The position numbers and the translations under genes are program-made. This document shows, one piece after another, positions 1 through 8,140 of a stretch of 64,000 bases of DNA. How positions within the stretch are numbered: position 1 is the stretch's first letter; each line of letters starts with the position of its first letter. Under the pieces are notes generated by a model. It ran no database searches. It had not been told where the DNA came from and saw only the letters and a list, made by a program, of their open reading frames with translations. This DNA comes from an uncultured Dysosmobacter sp. (GTDB taxonomy: Bacteria; Bacillota; Clostridia; Oscillospirales; Oscillospiraceae), in the NCBI GenBank assembly GCA_947625655.1, contig CANQPD010000004.1, positions 1 through 64,000 on the forward strand, written 5' to 3'.

Positions 1-288
1 CCGCCGCTCCACCGCCACCGCCGCGAATCCATCCGCCTCCCCGCTGACAAGATCCATGGCGAAATACCGCATCTCGTTTTCCCATGCGGCAGGCCGCATG
101 GGAGCCCTTTCCATTTCACTCAAATCGCCAGGCAAAGCCCGGCGATTTCAAGGTTTTGCTCCGCAAAACACTTGGCGCGGCTCTGCCGCGGCTCACTGTG
201 TTCGCTCATGGCCGCCGCTCCACCGCCACCGCCGCGAATCCATCCGCCTCCCCGCTGACAAGATCCATGGCGAAATACCGCATCTCGT
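1..288. repeat. 77-bp direct repeat flanking a hairpin-rich 134-bp insert
   Basis: Bases 1-77 and 212-288 are identical over all 77 positions visible (the left copy may extend beyond the window). They encode the same stretch of the terminase large subunit C-terminus. The 134 bases between them contain several perfect or near-perfect stem-loops: CCATGCGGC/GCCGCATGG at about 83-103, AAATCGCC/GGCGATTT at about 122-150, GTTTTGC/GCAAAAC at about 154-170, and a CGCGG/CCGCG pair at about 177-190. The layout is that of an insertion with a long target duplication, or a tandem duplication with a spacer. On the minus strand the insert also opens a 29-codon frame whose ATG overlaps the terminase stop codon. 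It resembles in style the other hairpin repeats of this window but is not the same sequence. Confidence 0.8.
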
Positions 289-1450
289 CCATGGCGTGGT
301 CGTTTTCCTTCCTGGGCGCATCTCTGCCGCTTCGCTGGTCCCAGCAGTAAAGTCCCATCTCCCGCAGGCAGTCCCGGCACCCCCGGCATATGGCGATCCG
401 CCCCGTCCGCAGCAGGTCCGCCGTCACCCGGATGCCGTCCGCCACAGCGTTGTCCGCCCGCACGACGTGGAATCCCCTCCGCCGCAGCGCTTCGATAAAG
501 CTGGCCGCCGACGGGTCCGCGATGACCCGCCGGATGTCCCGCCCATCCGCCAAGCGCTCCAGATCATCGGCGTATTCGGCGTCGGTCCGCTGCCGTCCGG
601 CCTTGTGGGAATCGTAATAGTACTCCGCCACCCGATACCAGATCCCGTTCCGCCGCCCCCAGAGTCCGAAAGACGCCGGATTTGCCGTCCCGTAATCCAC
701 CGACACACGCCACTCCTGAAACCCGTCCGCCGGCGCCTCCACCGCGTCCCGCTCCGGGTCGAAAAAGTCGTACACCAGCCCCTGGGCGGCAGTCCACTCC
801 CCCAGCACGAACCGGCGGTAAAACACCCCGGAATAAGCCCGCTCATACCGGGCCCGGATGGAGGGCGGCAGCGCGGGATTATCCGCCATGGTGAAGTGCA
901 GGCGCAGCGCTTTCCGCTCCTTCGCCTTCAGGATCCACTCCTGATAAAACCAGTGCTGGGGCCCCTCCGGATTGCAGTTGAACCACAGCCTGCTTCCCGG
1001 CACGCTGCACCGGGCCACGGCCTGCTCCACAAAGGACCGGGGCATCAGCGCCGTCTCATCCATCAGGATCCCCGCCAGCGTACTGCCCTGGATCAGCGCC
1101 GCGCTGGACTCGTCCCGGCCGCCGAAGAGCAGATAGCGGTTTTCATGCCCCCAATACCGCACCACCAGCAGATTTTCCGACCGCCGTTCCCGCACGGTCA
1201 TTCCCAGCCGCCGCAGCCAGGGCACCAGCTCCGCCAGCAGATTCCGCCGCAGAGCGCCAATGGTCTTCCCGCAAAGCCCCAGCTGTTTTCCGTGGAACCG
1301 CGCCTGGGCCCACAGGAAAAAGGACGCCCCCATGGAAAAGGTCTTGCCGCTGCGCACCGCGCCGTCGCAGATGACAGCCTCCCACTCGTCGCAGTACCAC
1401 CATGTCAGGACCCGCATCTGCTTGGGGGAAAAATGGACCTCCCTATTCAT
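206..1450 (-). CDS. Phage terminase large subunit (PBSX-type), probably truncated
   Basis: This is the motor and nuclease that packages phage DNA into proheads. The 414-residue product has a Walker A motif (GAVRSGKT, about residue 32), a Walker B segment (GILMDETAL), the coupling region around FNCNPEGPQHW, and an RNase H-like nuclease domain starting at VSVDYGTANP with a later acidic DPS motif. The ATG at 1450 was chosen because it lies in a 4-plus-4-base overlap with the terminase small subunit, typical of translational coupling; the longer frame would overlap that gene by 80 bases. The stop at 206 lies at the edge of the insert at 78-211, and the same C-terminal coding sequence reappears at 1-77, so the natural C-terminus was probably displaced. 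No other packaging gene is visible because the window begins here. Confidence 0.9.
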   Translation of the reverse strand: MNREVHFSPKQMRVLTWWYCDEWEAVICDGAVRSGKTFSMGASFFLWAQARFHGKQLGLCGKTIGALRRNLLAELVPWLRRLGMTVRERRSENLLVVRYWGHENRYLLFGGRDESSAALIQGSTLAGILMDETALMPRSFVEQAVARCSVPGSRLWFNCNPEGPQHWFYQEWILKAKERKALRLHFTMADNPALPPSIRARYERAYSGVFYRRFVLGEWTAAQGLVYDFFDPERDAVEAPADGFQEWRVSVDYGTANPASFGLWGRRNGIWYRVAEYYYDSHKAGRQRTDAEYADDLERLADGRDIRRVIADPSAASFIEALRRRGFHVVRADNAVADGIRVTADLLRTGRIAICRGCRDCLREMGLYCWDQRSGRDAPRKENDHAMDEMRYFAMDLVSGEADGFAAVAVERRP

Positions 1451-1904
1451 CGCCCCAGGCCCCCTCCATCTGGCCGGCAGCCTCTTCCAGCGCGCGGTAC
1501 AGCTCCGCCGCGCCGCCCTCACCGCCGCTCTCCAGCAGATTGAACAGCGTCTCCAGCGCCCGCACCCGGTCCACCAGCTTTACCTCCACGCCCTTTTCCG
1601 TCACCTTGAACTCCGCCACCGCGGAGAGATCCAGCGCGTCAGGATCCGCCTCGCCGGGCCGCAGCGCCAGCCGCACCGCGTCGTTGGCCCGTCCAAAGGC
1701 CAGCTGCGCCAGCCGCCGGACGGCGTCCTCCCGCCGGATCTGCCCCGCCGCCCCGGAGCGCATCCTGTCCAGCCGGTCCTGGACCGTCTTTTTCCTCAGC
1801 AGCGCAAACCCGTCCGGCTGTCCGCTCTCCGCCGCCGCCAAATCCGGATCCATGGTCCTGAGATACGTCCGGCAAAACCGCCTGCGCTCCTCTCCGTGTT
1901 CCAA
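1443..1904 (-). CDS. Phage terminase small subunit
   Basis: The 153-residue protein begins with a short helical segment ending in a YLRTMDPDLAAAESG motif, followed by LLRKKTVQDRLDR and a long helical region. This is the layout of the PBSX/XtmA-type terminase small subunit, which recognises the pac site and recruits the large subunit. It sits directly upstream of, and overlaps, the large-subunit gene, which supports the call more than the weakly conserved sequence does. Nothing phage-like precedes it: the next gene on the right is a chromosomal sensor kinase, so this is the edge of a prophage or a remnant. Confidence 0.8.
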   Translation of the reverse strand: MEHGEERRRFCRTYLRTMDPDLAAAESGQPDGFALLRKKTVQDRLDRMRSGAAGQIRREDAVRRLAQLAFGRANDAVRLALRPGEADPDALDLSAVAEFKVTEKGVEVKLVDRVRALETLFNLLESGGEGGAAELYRALEEAAGQMEGAWGDE

Positions 1905-2212
1905 GCCGCCGCCCCCTTTCCAAGTCTCTGCACCTTCTCCCCCTCCAGCCCCCGAATTTGCCCGTTCCCGTGCAACAGGGCAAAAATTTCTCCGCGAAAA
2001 AGCGGATGCCCCCCAGCCGGCGGGCGGTGCGGTTTTGGAAAGGTTTTTTACCGGCCGGCGGGCCTATTGCCCCCTGTCCGCCGGAAACCTGCCCGCCCGA
2101 TGCCATATATCATCTCCGCCGTTAAGACGGCATAAATTTTTTTAGCGGCAATTTAACGCACCATCTGTTATAATGAACAGGGATTTGTAGAACCAGAAAG
2201 GAGACGCCTGCC
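1905..2212. promoter_or_regulatory. Intergenic region with promoter for the sensor kinase
   Basis: No gene is evident in these 308 bases. A consensus -10 box TATAAT lies at 2169-2174 on the plus strand; no convincing -35 box lies 16-18 bases upstream. A small stem-loop GCCGT/ACGGC followed by a T-rich run occurs at about 2118-2143. The ribosome binding site AGAAAGGAGA lies just before the TTG start at 2213. Confidence 0.5.
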
Positions 2213-3280
2213 TTGCGTCATCAAAAATCACTGCTTCACCGGCTGTTCCCCTTCTCCCTGCGGGATCTGCTGCTCACCGCCGTCATTCTGATCTGCGCCG
2301 CCGGGCTGTGCTTCCTCCTGCAGATAGCGGACAGCATCGCCGGCTTCGCCTCTCCCGTCTTTGTCCTGGCGGTGCTGCTGGTCTCCCGGCTGACCACCGG
2401 CTATCTCTACGGCCTGATCGCGGCGGTGGTGGGGGTTGTGTGCGTCAATTTCATCTTCACCTATCCCTACTGGGCGCTGAACTTCACGATTTCCGGCTAT
2501 CCCCTGACCTTTTTGACCTTTCTGGCAGTCTCCATCATCACCTGCGCCCTGACCACTCAGGTCCGGCAGCAGGAGCGTCTGCGCAGCGAAAACGAAAAGG
2601 AAAAAATGCGGGGCAACCTCCTCCGCTCCGTGTCCCACGATATCCGCACACCCCTGACCTCCATCGTGGGGGCCACATCCGCCGTGCTGGAAAACCCCGG
2701 CCTCTCTCCCGGGGAGCAGCAGGCGCTGCTGGAGGACGCCCGGAATGAAGCCCAGTGGCTGATCCAGGTGGTGGAAAATCTGCTGTCCATCACCCGCATC
2801 GGGGATGACCAGGCCCGCATCACCAAGTCCCCCGAGCCCGCGGAGGAGATCATGGGCGAGGCGGTGCGGAAATTCCGCCGCCGCTTTCCAAGCGTCACCG
2901 TCTCCGTGGAGGCGCCGGAGGACCTGCTGCTGGTGCCGATGGACCCCATTCTGATCGAGCAGGTCTTTCTCAATCTGCTGGAAAACGCCGCCACCCACGG
3001 CAAAACCACCACCCAAATCCGCCTCTCAGTCCGGGCGCGGGACGGCTTTGCCCTGTTCACCGTGCAGGACAACGGCTGCGGCATCCCCGAAAAGGAGCTG
3101 CCCAGCCTGTTCGACGGCACCTTAAAGCACAGCGAGACCTCTTCCGGCGACGGAAAGCGCAACATGGGCCTGGGGCTCTCGGTGTGCCTGGCCATCGTCC
3201 GGGCCCACGGCGGCAGCATGGAGGCAAAAAACCTGTCAGACGGCGCGGAATTTACATTTTCTCTTCCGCTGGAAGCATAA
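2213..3280 (+). CDS. KdpD-like membrane sensor histidine kinase (short form)
   Basis: A 355-residue sensor kinase. The first ~100 residues hold closely packed membrane segments of the DUF4118 type found in KdpD. A short linker is followed by a HisKA domain with the phosphoacceptor in SVSHDIRTPL, then an HATPase domain with N box (NLLENAATHG), G1 (DNGCGIP) and G2 (GLGLS) motifs. It lacks the large cytoplasmic KdpD and Usp sensor domains of enterobacterial KdpD (about 900 residues). The start is TTG with an AAGGAG site 8 bases upstream. The response regulator gene follows after 72 bases. No kdpFABC potassium pump genes are in the window, so the signal sensed is unknown and the KdpD name describes only domain kinship. 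Confidence 0.88.
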   Translation: MRHQKSLLHRLFPFSLRDLLLTAVILICAAGLCFLLQIADSIAGFASPVFVLAVLLVSRLTTGYLYGLIAAVVGVVCVNFIFTYPYWALNFTISGYPLTFLTFLAVSIITCALTTQVRQQERLRSENEKEKMRGNLLRSVSHDIRTPLTSIVGATSAVLENPGLSPGEQQALLEDARNEAQWLIQVVENLLSITRIGDDQARITKSPEPAEEIMGEAVRKFRRRFPSVTVSVEAPEDLLLVPMDPILIEQVFLNLLENAATHGKTTTQIRLSVRARDGFALFTVQDNGCGIPEKELPSLFDGTLKHSETSSGDGKRNMGLGLSVCLAIVRAHGGSMEAKNLSDGAEFTFSLPLEA

Positions 3281-3352
3281 CTGTGTATCCATACCCGCTG
3301 TCAGCGGCCAACCGGATACGGCGTGGATACCGACTTACAAGGAGGGCCCTTC

Positions 3353-4060
3353 ATGAATATTCGAGAAAAAATTCTGGTCATTGAGGATGAGAAAAGCATC
3401 TCCCATTTCATTTCCACCGTATTGAACAACAACGGCTACGAGGCCATGCAGGCCCGCTCCGGCAGCGAGGCGATGTCCATGATCTCCTCCCACTGCCCGG
3501 ACCTGATCATCCTGGATCTGGGTCTCCCGGACATGGACGGCCTGGACATCCTGCGCCAGCTGCGGGAGTGGTCCAGCCTTCCGGTGGTGGTGGTCTCCGC
3601 CCGGTCCCATGAAAAGGACAAGGTGACAGCTCTGGACCTGGGCGCGGACGACTACCTGACCAAGCCCTTCGGCACCGGCGAGCTGCTGGCCCGTGTGCGC
3701 ACGGCCATCCGCCACACCCGCACCGCCAGCGGAAACGATGAGATCGCCCAAAAGGGCACCTATACCGTGGGAGACCTGACCATCGACTATAACAAGCACC
3801 AGGCCCTGGTCCGGGGGGAAAATGTAAAACTGACCCTCAGCGAATTCCGGATCGTGGCCCTTCTGGGCAAACACGCCGGCAAGGTCCTGACCTACGACTT
3901 CATTATTAAAGAGCTCTGGGGCCCCCGGGCCGGGGGCGACAACCAGATCCTGCGGGTCAACATGGCCAACATCCGCCGCAAGATCGAAAAAAATCCCGCC
4001 GAGCCGGAGTACCTCTTCACGGAAGTGGGCGTAGGCTACCGTCTGGCGGAAGGTGAATAA
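3353..4060 (+). CDS. KdpE-like OmpR-family response regulator
   Basis: The 235-residue protein has a receiver domain (residues 1-120) with acidic pocket EDE, phosphoacceptor Asp in LIILDLGLPDMDG and the conserved Lys in YLTKPFG, followed by an OmpR/PhoB winged-helix domain ending in the usual VGVGYRL segment. The ATG at 3353 is preceded by a strong AAGGAGGG; an upstream in-frame ATG lacks such a site. It lies downstream of its likely partner kinase in the same operon and ends at a strong terminator. The next gene is cstA, a possible but unproven target. Confidence 0.9.
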   Translation: MNIREKILVIEDEKSISHFISTVLNNNGYEAMQARSGSEAMSMISSHCPDLIILDLGLPDMDGLDILRQLREWSSLPVVVVSARSHEKDKVTALDLGADDYLTKPFGTGELLARVRTAIRHTRTASGNDEIAQKGTYTVGDLTIDYNKHQALVRGENVKLTLSEFRIVALLGKHAGKVLTYDFIIKELWGPRAGGDNQILRVNMANIRRKIEKNPAEPEYLFTEVGVGYRLAEGE

Positions 4061-4095
4061 AGCGAGCCGGGCCTGCTTGTCAGGCTCGGCTCGCT
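4060..4095 (+). terminator. Stem-loop after the response regulator
   Basis: A long stem AGCGAGCC...GGCTCGCT with a short loop begins at the stop codon. It lacks a T-run because the repeat element at 4095-4373 starts directly after it. A very similar stem-loop with a T-run follows the element. Confidence 0.7.
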
Positions 4096-4373
4096 CAGCT
4101 TGTCGAAAAACCTCTGTTTGGAGAAAAAGAATTCCGTTTTGCAGGGGGAGTACGAGGGGGCGGGAGCCCCCCTCGTGTTGAATCGAATGCCTGCAAAAAG
4201 CCTGCGGCAGCAGGTGTTTGCGCCGCGAAGCGGCAGGCTGCACATCTCTCCGTGCAGTCTGCCGAGGCCCGTTCCTTTGGGCCGAGGCAGCTTTTTGGGC
4301 TGCGAAGCAGGCAAAAAAGCGAGGCATTGTTCAGGCTGTTGAAAAAGTCCAGCGGACTTTTTCAACAGCCTGA
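4095..4373. repeat. Hairpin-packed interspersed repeat, copy 1
   Basis: A ~279-bp non-coding element, closely similar to 15251-15527. Its ends are imperfect inverted repeats (TCAGCTTGTCGAAAAA at the left, the complement of TCAGGCTGTTGAAAAA at the right). Inside are serial stem-loops, including a CGAGGGGG/CCCCCTCG stem, GCCGC/GCGGC, CTGCAC/GTGCAG, and GCCGAGGCCC/GGGCCGAGGC, the last with a tandem G-A mismatch that could form sheared pairs in RNA. The right end itself is a perfect hairpin around AAAAAGTCC/GGACTTTTT. No credible protein is encoded; frames through it merely read as Pro/Gly-rich shadows. It behaves like a MITE or REP-type element and is bracketed by two related terminator stems. 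Confidence 0.85.
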
Positions 4374-4410
4374 GAGAGCCGGGCCCGACAGACAGGCCCG
4401 GCTCTCTTTA
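4374..4410 (+). terminator. Terminator right of repeat copy 1
   Basis: Stem GAGCCGGGCC/GGCCCGGCTC followed by TCTTT. It shares its stem core with the stem-loop at 4060-4095, so the element appears to have split or duplicated one terminator. Confidence 0.8.
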
Positions 4411-4589
4411 ATCTCTGTTAACGGTTTATTAACATTTGTCTGAAGATCCATGACAAGTTCTGTATTCCCGCTCCGTTTCCTTAACACACGCGTGATCAAA
4501 AATCTGCTATGGTAATACTGTAATCTGTGACCTTAGGGGCTTGTCCCTGAAACGCCCCTGGGGCACAAAAGGAAAAGGAGTGTGTGTAA
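4411..4589 (+). promoter_or_regulatory. cstA upstream region
   Basis: Contains an extended -10-like TGGTAATACT at about 4510 without a clear -35 box, a small inverted repeat GTTAAC...GTTAAC-type element near 4421, and a stem AGGGGC/GCCCCT at about 4532-4557 in the leader. The ribosome binding site AAGGAG precedes the ATG at 4590. Confidence 0.35.
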
Positions 4590-6107
4590 ATGACAACATT
4601 CATCATTGGTCTCGTGATCCTTTTCGGCGGGGCTGCCCTGTACGGCAAGTTCTGCGAAAAGGTCTTCGGGCCAGACGACCGGGAGACCCCCGCCTACTCC
4701 AAGCAGGACGGCGTGGACTACCTCCCCATGCCCAAGTGGAAGAATATGCTCATCAACCTGCTGAACATCGCAGGCACCGGCCCCATCTTCGGGCCGATCC
4801 AGGGCATTCTCTTCGGACCCATCGCGTTCATCACCATCCCCATCACCAACATCATCGGCGGCGCCATGCACGATTATTTCTCCGGCATGATCTGCCTGCG
4901 TGACGGCGGCACCCAGATGCCCGACATGATCCGCAAGTACTCCAACAAGGGTGTCTACGGCGTGTACCAGGTCTTCTGCTCCCTGCTGCTGCTCCTGGTG
5001 GGCGCCGTGTTCATCTACACCCCCGGCGACATCTTCGCCACCCAGATCTGCGGCTTTGACGGCGAGCCCACCTCTGTCTCCACCTGGGTCATCTACGCCG
5101 CCATCTTCGTCTATTACCTGGTTGCCACCGTCTTCCCCATCGACGCCATCATCGGCAAGATCTATCCCATCTTCGGCGCGGTGCTGCTGTTCTCCGCCAT
5201 CGGCGTGTTCATCGGCATGTTCGTCAAGGGCTATCCCCTGCTGAACATCTGGGACGACTGGCAGACCCCCGCCATGGCCGCCTTCACTCTGGCCGAGGAC
5301 AAGGTCACCCAGATCCCCTTCAGCTACGGTGACTATTTCAGTGCCAAGCACTTCATCCCGGTCTTCTTCATCACGGTTGCCTGCGGCATGCTGTCCGGCT
5401 TCCACTCCACCCAGACCGCCATCATCTCCCGCACGGTCAAAAGTGAGAAGGAAGGCCGCATGACCTTCTACAACATGATGGTCCTGGAGGGCTTCATCGC
5501 CATGATCTGGGCCGGCGCCGCCATGGGCGTCTACAACCTGGGCCTGCAGGCGGCCGATGCCAACCTTGCCACCGGCACCGTCGGCGTCGTCTGCCGCAAC
5601 ATCCTGGGCAACGTGGGCGGCATCATCGCCCTGATCGGCATTGTGGTCCTGCCCATCACCTCCGGCGACACCGCCCTGCGCGGCCTGCGTCTGGCCATTG
5701 CCGAGTCCTTCCACATCGACCAGAGCTCCGCCAGCAAGCGCGTGGGCCTGTCCGCCGTGATCTTCGCCCTGGTGGCCGTGATCCTGGTGTTCGCCAAGTT
5801 CAATTCCAACGGCTTCAACATCCTGTGGCGCTACTTCGCCTGGTCCAACCAGACCCTGTCCCTGTTTGCCTTCCTGGCAATCTCCATCTGGATGTTTGAA
5901 AACGGCAAGTCCAAGTACGTCTGGATTCCCCTGATCCCCGGCGCCTGGTATGCCTTCATCACCATTACTTACATCGCCAACGCCAAGATCGGCTTCAACA
6001 TTCCCTGGGGCGGCGCTTACGTCATCGGCGTCGTGGCCGCTGTCGCCTATGTCGGTGTCATCCTCTGGTACGGCAAGAGACGTTCCGCCAACCGTCTGGC
6101 AAAATAA
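4590..6107 (+). CDS. cstA: CstA-family carbon starvation / pyruvate-peptide transporter
   Basis: A 505-residue polytopic membrane protein of the CstA family. Characteristic stretches include AGTGPIFGPIQGILFGP near residues 55-75, GAMHDYFSGMICLRDGG, the signature FHSTQTAIISRTVKSE near residue 270 and ITSGDTALRGLRL near residue 355. The family imports pyruvate or peptides during carbon limitation. The length matches the compact CstA forms of Clostridia (enterobacterial CstA is about 700). It stands alone between terminators, with AAGGAG before the ATG. The KdpDE-like pair upstream could regulate it, as BtsSR and YpdAB control related transporters in enterobacteria, but that is only a positional inference. 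Confidence 0.93.
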   Translation: MTTFIIGLVILFGGAALYGKFCEKVFGPDDRETPAYSKQDGVDYLPMPKWKNMLINLLNIAGTGPIFGPIQGILFGPIAFITIPITNIIGGAMHDYFSGMICLRDGGTQMPDMIRKYSNKGVYGVYQVFCSLLLLLVGAVFIYTPGDIFATQICGFDGEPTSVSTWVIYAAIFVYYLVATVFPIDAIIGKIYPIFGAVLLFSAIGVFIGMFVKGYPLLNIWDDWQTPAMAAFTLAEDKVTQIPFSYGDYFSAKHFIPVFFITVACGMLSGFHSTQTAIISRTVKSEKEGRMTFYNMMVLEGFIAMIWAGAAMGVYNLGLQAADANLATGTVGVVCRNILGNVGGIIALIGIVVLPITSGDTALRGLRLAIAESFHIDQSSASKRVGLSAVIFALVAVILVFAKFNSNGFNILWRYFAWSNQTLSLFAFLAISIWMFENGKSKYVWIPLIPGAWYAFITITYIANAKIGFNIPWGGAYVIGVVAAVAYVGVILWYGKRRSANRLAK

Positions 6108-6129
6108 ACGGTTATCTTCTCCCTCTTAT

Positions 6130-6172
6130 CCGGCCCGCCGCGGGAACTCTCCCGCGGCGGGCCGGCCTGTTT
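6130..6172 (+). terminator. cstA terminator
   Basis: Very GC-rich perfect stem (CCGGCCCGCCGCGGG paired with its complement) followed by CCTGTTT, 22 bases after the cstA stop. Confidence 0.85.
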
Positions 6173-6226
6173 GAACCGCTCCCATCCGTCGGCGGGGCGG
6201 AACAGCGGCGGGGGACAGGAATTCTC

Positions 6227-6952
6227 TCACCCCCGCGTAATGACCATCCCCGTCACCATGCCCACCACGGCCGCCAGAGCCGGGGCCCTGCTCCTCCAAA
6301 GCTCCTCCGCCTCCGGCAGCAGCTCGCCGAACACCACATACAGCATGGCCCCGGAGGCAAAGCTCAGCGCCGCCGTCAGTGCCGCCGGGCCCATGGTCCC
6401 CATGCGGTATCCCGCCATGGCCCCCAGCATCGTGGGGGCCCCGGTGAGGGCCGCCATCCCGGCGGCCCGCCAGCGCTGCTCACCCCCGGCGGCCAGCGGC
6501 ACCGCCACCGCCATTCCCTCCGGGATGTTGTGCAGCCCGATGACCGCCGCCATAGTCCACCCGCCGCCGGCACCGCCGGCAAAGGACGCCCCAATGACCA
6601 TCCCTTCCGGCACATTGTGCAGGGCGATGGCCGCCGCCATCACCACACCCGCCAGAAACAGGCCGCTTCTCTGCCAGCTCCGCCCCCGCTCCAGCAGAAG
6701 ATTCAGCGCCGCCGTCACGCCGTATCCCGCCAAAACGCCTGCCGCGGCCCGGAACAGCCCGCCCTCCCCGGCGGCCTCCTCCAGCAGGTCAAAACACACC
6801 ACCGCCACCATCACGCCCGCCGCAAAGCTCAACAGCAAACTCACCGCCCGGCTGGAATCCCGCCGGAACAGGCAGCCCAGCCCGCCGCCCAGGCCCGTTC
6901 CTCCAATGCCCGCCAGCCCGGTGATCAACACGACCTCTCCCAGTTCTCCCAT
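6227..6952 (-). CDS. ZIP-family divalent metal transporter
   Basis: A 241-residue membrane protein of the ZIP (ZupT-like) family, which imports zinc and related divalent cations. Two metal-binding transmembrane helices are evident from HNVPEGM (about residue 128) and HNIPEGM (about residue 158), the diagnostic HNxPEG motifs of helices 4 and 5. Around seven to eight hydrophobic segments are present. I chose the ATG at 6952, which has GGGAGGGG just upstream, over an upstream in-frame ATG inside the preceding terminator. It lies downstream of a LysR gene on the same strand but is separated from it by a strong stem-loop. Confidence 0.88.
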   Translation of the reverse strand: MGELGEVVLITGLAGIGGTGLGGGLGCLFRRDSSRAVSLLLSFAAGVMVAVVCFDLLEEAAGEGGLFRAAAGVLAGYGVTAALNLLLERGRSWQRSGLFLAGVVMAAAIALHNVPEGMVIGASFAGGAGGGWTMAAVIGLHNIPEGMAVAVPLAAGGEQRWRAAGMAALTGAPTMLGAMAGYRMGTMGPAALTAALSFASGAMLYVVFGELLPEAEELWRSRAPALAAVVGMVTGMVITRG

Positions 6953-6965
6953 AACCCCTCCCGAT

Positions 6966-7003
6966 AAAATCGCGAGCAGGAAGCCGTCCCTGGCTTCCTG
7001 CTC
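6966..7003 (-). terminator. Terminator after the LysR gene
   Basis: Perfect 12-bp stem GAGCAGGAAGCC/GGCTTCCTGCTC with a six-base loop, followed on the minus strand by GCGATTTTAT. Confidence 0.75.
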
Positions 7004-7073
7004 GGTTTTCGTCACGTTGCCTCTGTGTCAGCGCGTCCCGCCGGGACCAGCACCATTCTATTCCGCCCGGCGC

Positions 7074-7967
7074 TCATCCAGAACCCCATCTCCCGCTCCG
7101 CCGGTCCACATACCGCCGCACATACTCCATAAAGTTCCGCGTCACCGGCGATGCCGTCTTCACCTGGGACACGCCCATGCCCAGCATCCGCTCCTGGGGC
7201 GGGTCCATGGGCAGGGCCACGGCGTGGTGGCTGTAATTTCGCAGCAGCAGTTCCGACAAAACCGATACCCCCAGCCCCTCCGTCACCATGTTGATGATGG
7301 CGTAATCGCTGCAGGTGGAAAACAGGATGTGGGGCCAGTGGTCCAGCTTGTCCAGAATAAACCGCACCTCGCCGTCATAGTCCGGCATTGGCATAATAAA
7401 TTCCTCCGCCGCAAGGTCCTCCAGCCGCACCGCCTCCCGGGCGGCCAGCGGGTGGTCCGGCGGCACCAGCGCCAGCATCCGGTCCCGGCACAGGGGGACC
7501 CACTCAAAGCCCTTCCCCTCGCCTCCGGCGTAGATGCACAGCTCCGCCTGCCGGTTTTCCATGATCTCCTCAATGGTGCCGGAGCCCATCTCCGTGATCT
7601 GGATCTCCACATGGGGATAATCCTTCTGAAAGTCCCGGATGATCTCCGGCAGCCAATAGGTGGCCACGCTGGGATAGGCGGCGATGCGGATACGCCCGGT
7701 ATCGGCGCCCTTGATCTTGGCGATATACTGCTCCAGCACCTCGCTGTCACTCAGCAGCTGGCGGATGACCGGCAGCAGCATGGCCCCCTCGCTGTTGGGC
7801 TGGATGCCCGAGGAGGTCCGCACCATCAGGGGAAACCCCACCTCTTCCTCCAGGGACTGCATCATATGGCTGATGCCGGACTGGGTATAGCCCAGCTCCT
7901 CCGCCGCCTTGGAAAGGCTCCCCAGCTCCACCGCCCGCACAAACGCCTCGTATTTCCGAATGTTCAT
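7074..7967 (-). CDS. LysR-family transcriptional regulator
   Basis: The 297-residue protein starts with the classical LysR winged helix-turn-helix (FVRAVELGSLSKAAEELGYTQSGIS, residues about 7-31) and continues with a type-2 periplasmic-binding-like effector domain (RIRIAAYPSVATYWLP onward). The ATG at 7967 has GGAGG seven bases upstream and gives the normal family length; the longer frame has no such site. It is transcribed away from the SleL-like gene with 173 bases between them, so it could act on that gene or on itself. Its inducer cannot be read from the sequence. Confidence 0.9.
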   Translation of the reverse strand: MNIRKYEAFVRAVELGSLSKAAEELGYTQSGISHMMQSLEEEVGFPLMVRTSSGIQPNSEGAMLLPVIRQLLSDSEVLEQYIAKIKGADTGRIRIAAYPSVATYWLPEIIRDFQKDYPHVEIQITEMGSGTIEEIMENRQAELCIYAGGEGKGFEWVPLCRDRMLALVPPDHPLAAREAVRLEDLAAEEFIMPMPDYDGEVRFILDKLDHWPHILFSTCSDYAIINMVTEGLGVSVLSELLLRNYSHHAVALPMDPPQERMLGMGVSQVKTASPVTRNFMEYVRRYVDRRSGRWGSG

Positions 7968-8140
7968 CCCTTGCCCTCCATCAGCCATTCCTTTTTCGCA
8001 TGGCAGCCATATTTTTCTCTCATTGCCCTCATGGTATCTCAGAAAAGCCCAAAAGGCAAGGAATTTTTCAGGCGTTTCCATCCCAAAAGCGCATATGCCC
8101 TTCCCCTCCCGCATAGGATGGCGGAAAGAGGTGATGTCCC

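Noticed and set aside
1402..2145. Plus-strand frames across the terminase genes
   Set aside because: Arg/Ser/Pro-rich shadows of the minus-strand terminase genes without ribosome sites.
2213..4060. Naming the two-component genes kdpD and kdpE
   Set aside because: The kinase lacks the KdpD sensor domains and no kdpFABC genes are present, so only a KdpDE-like call is justified.
4533..5714. Long minus-strand open frame opposite cstA
   Set aside because: It is an Asp/Gly/His-rich shadow caused by high GC; cstA on the other strand has full family motifs and a ribosome site.
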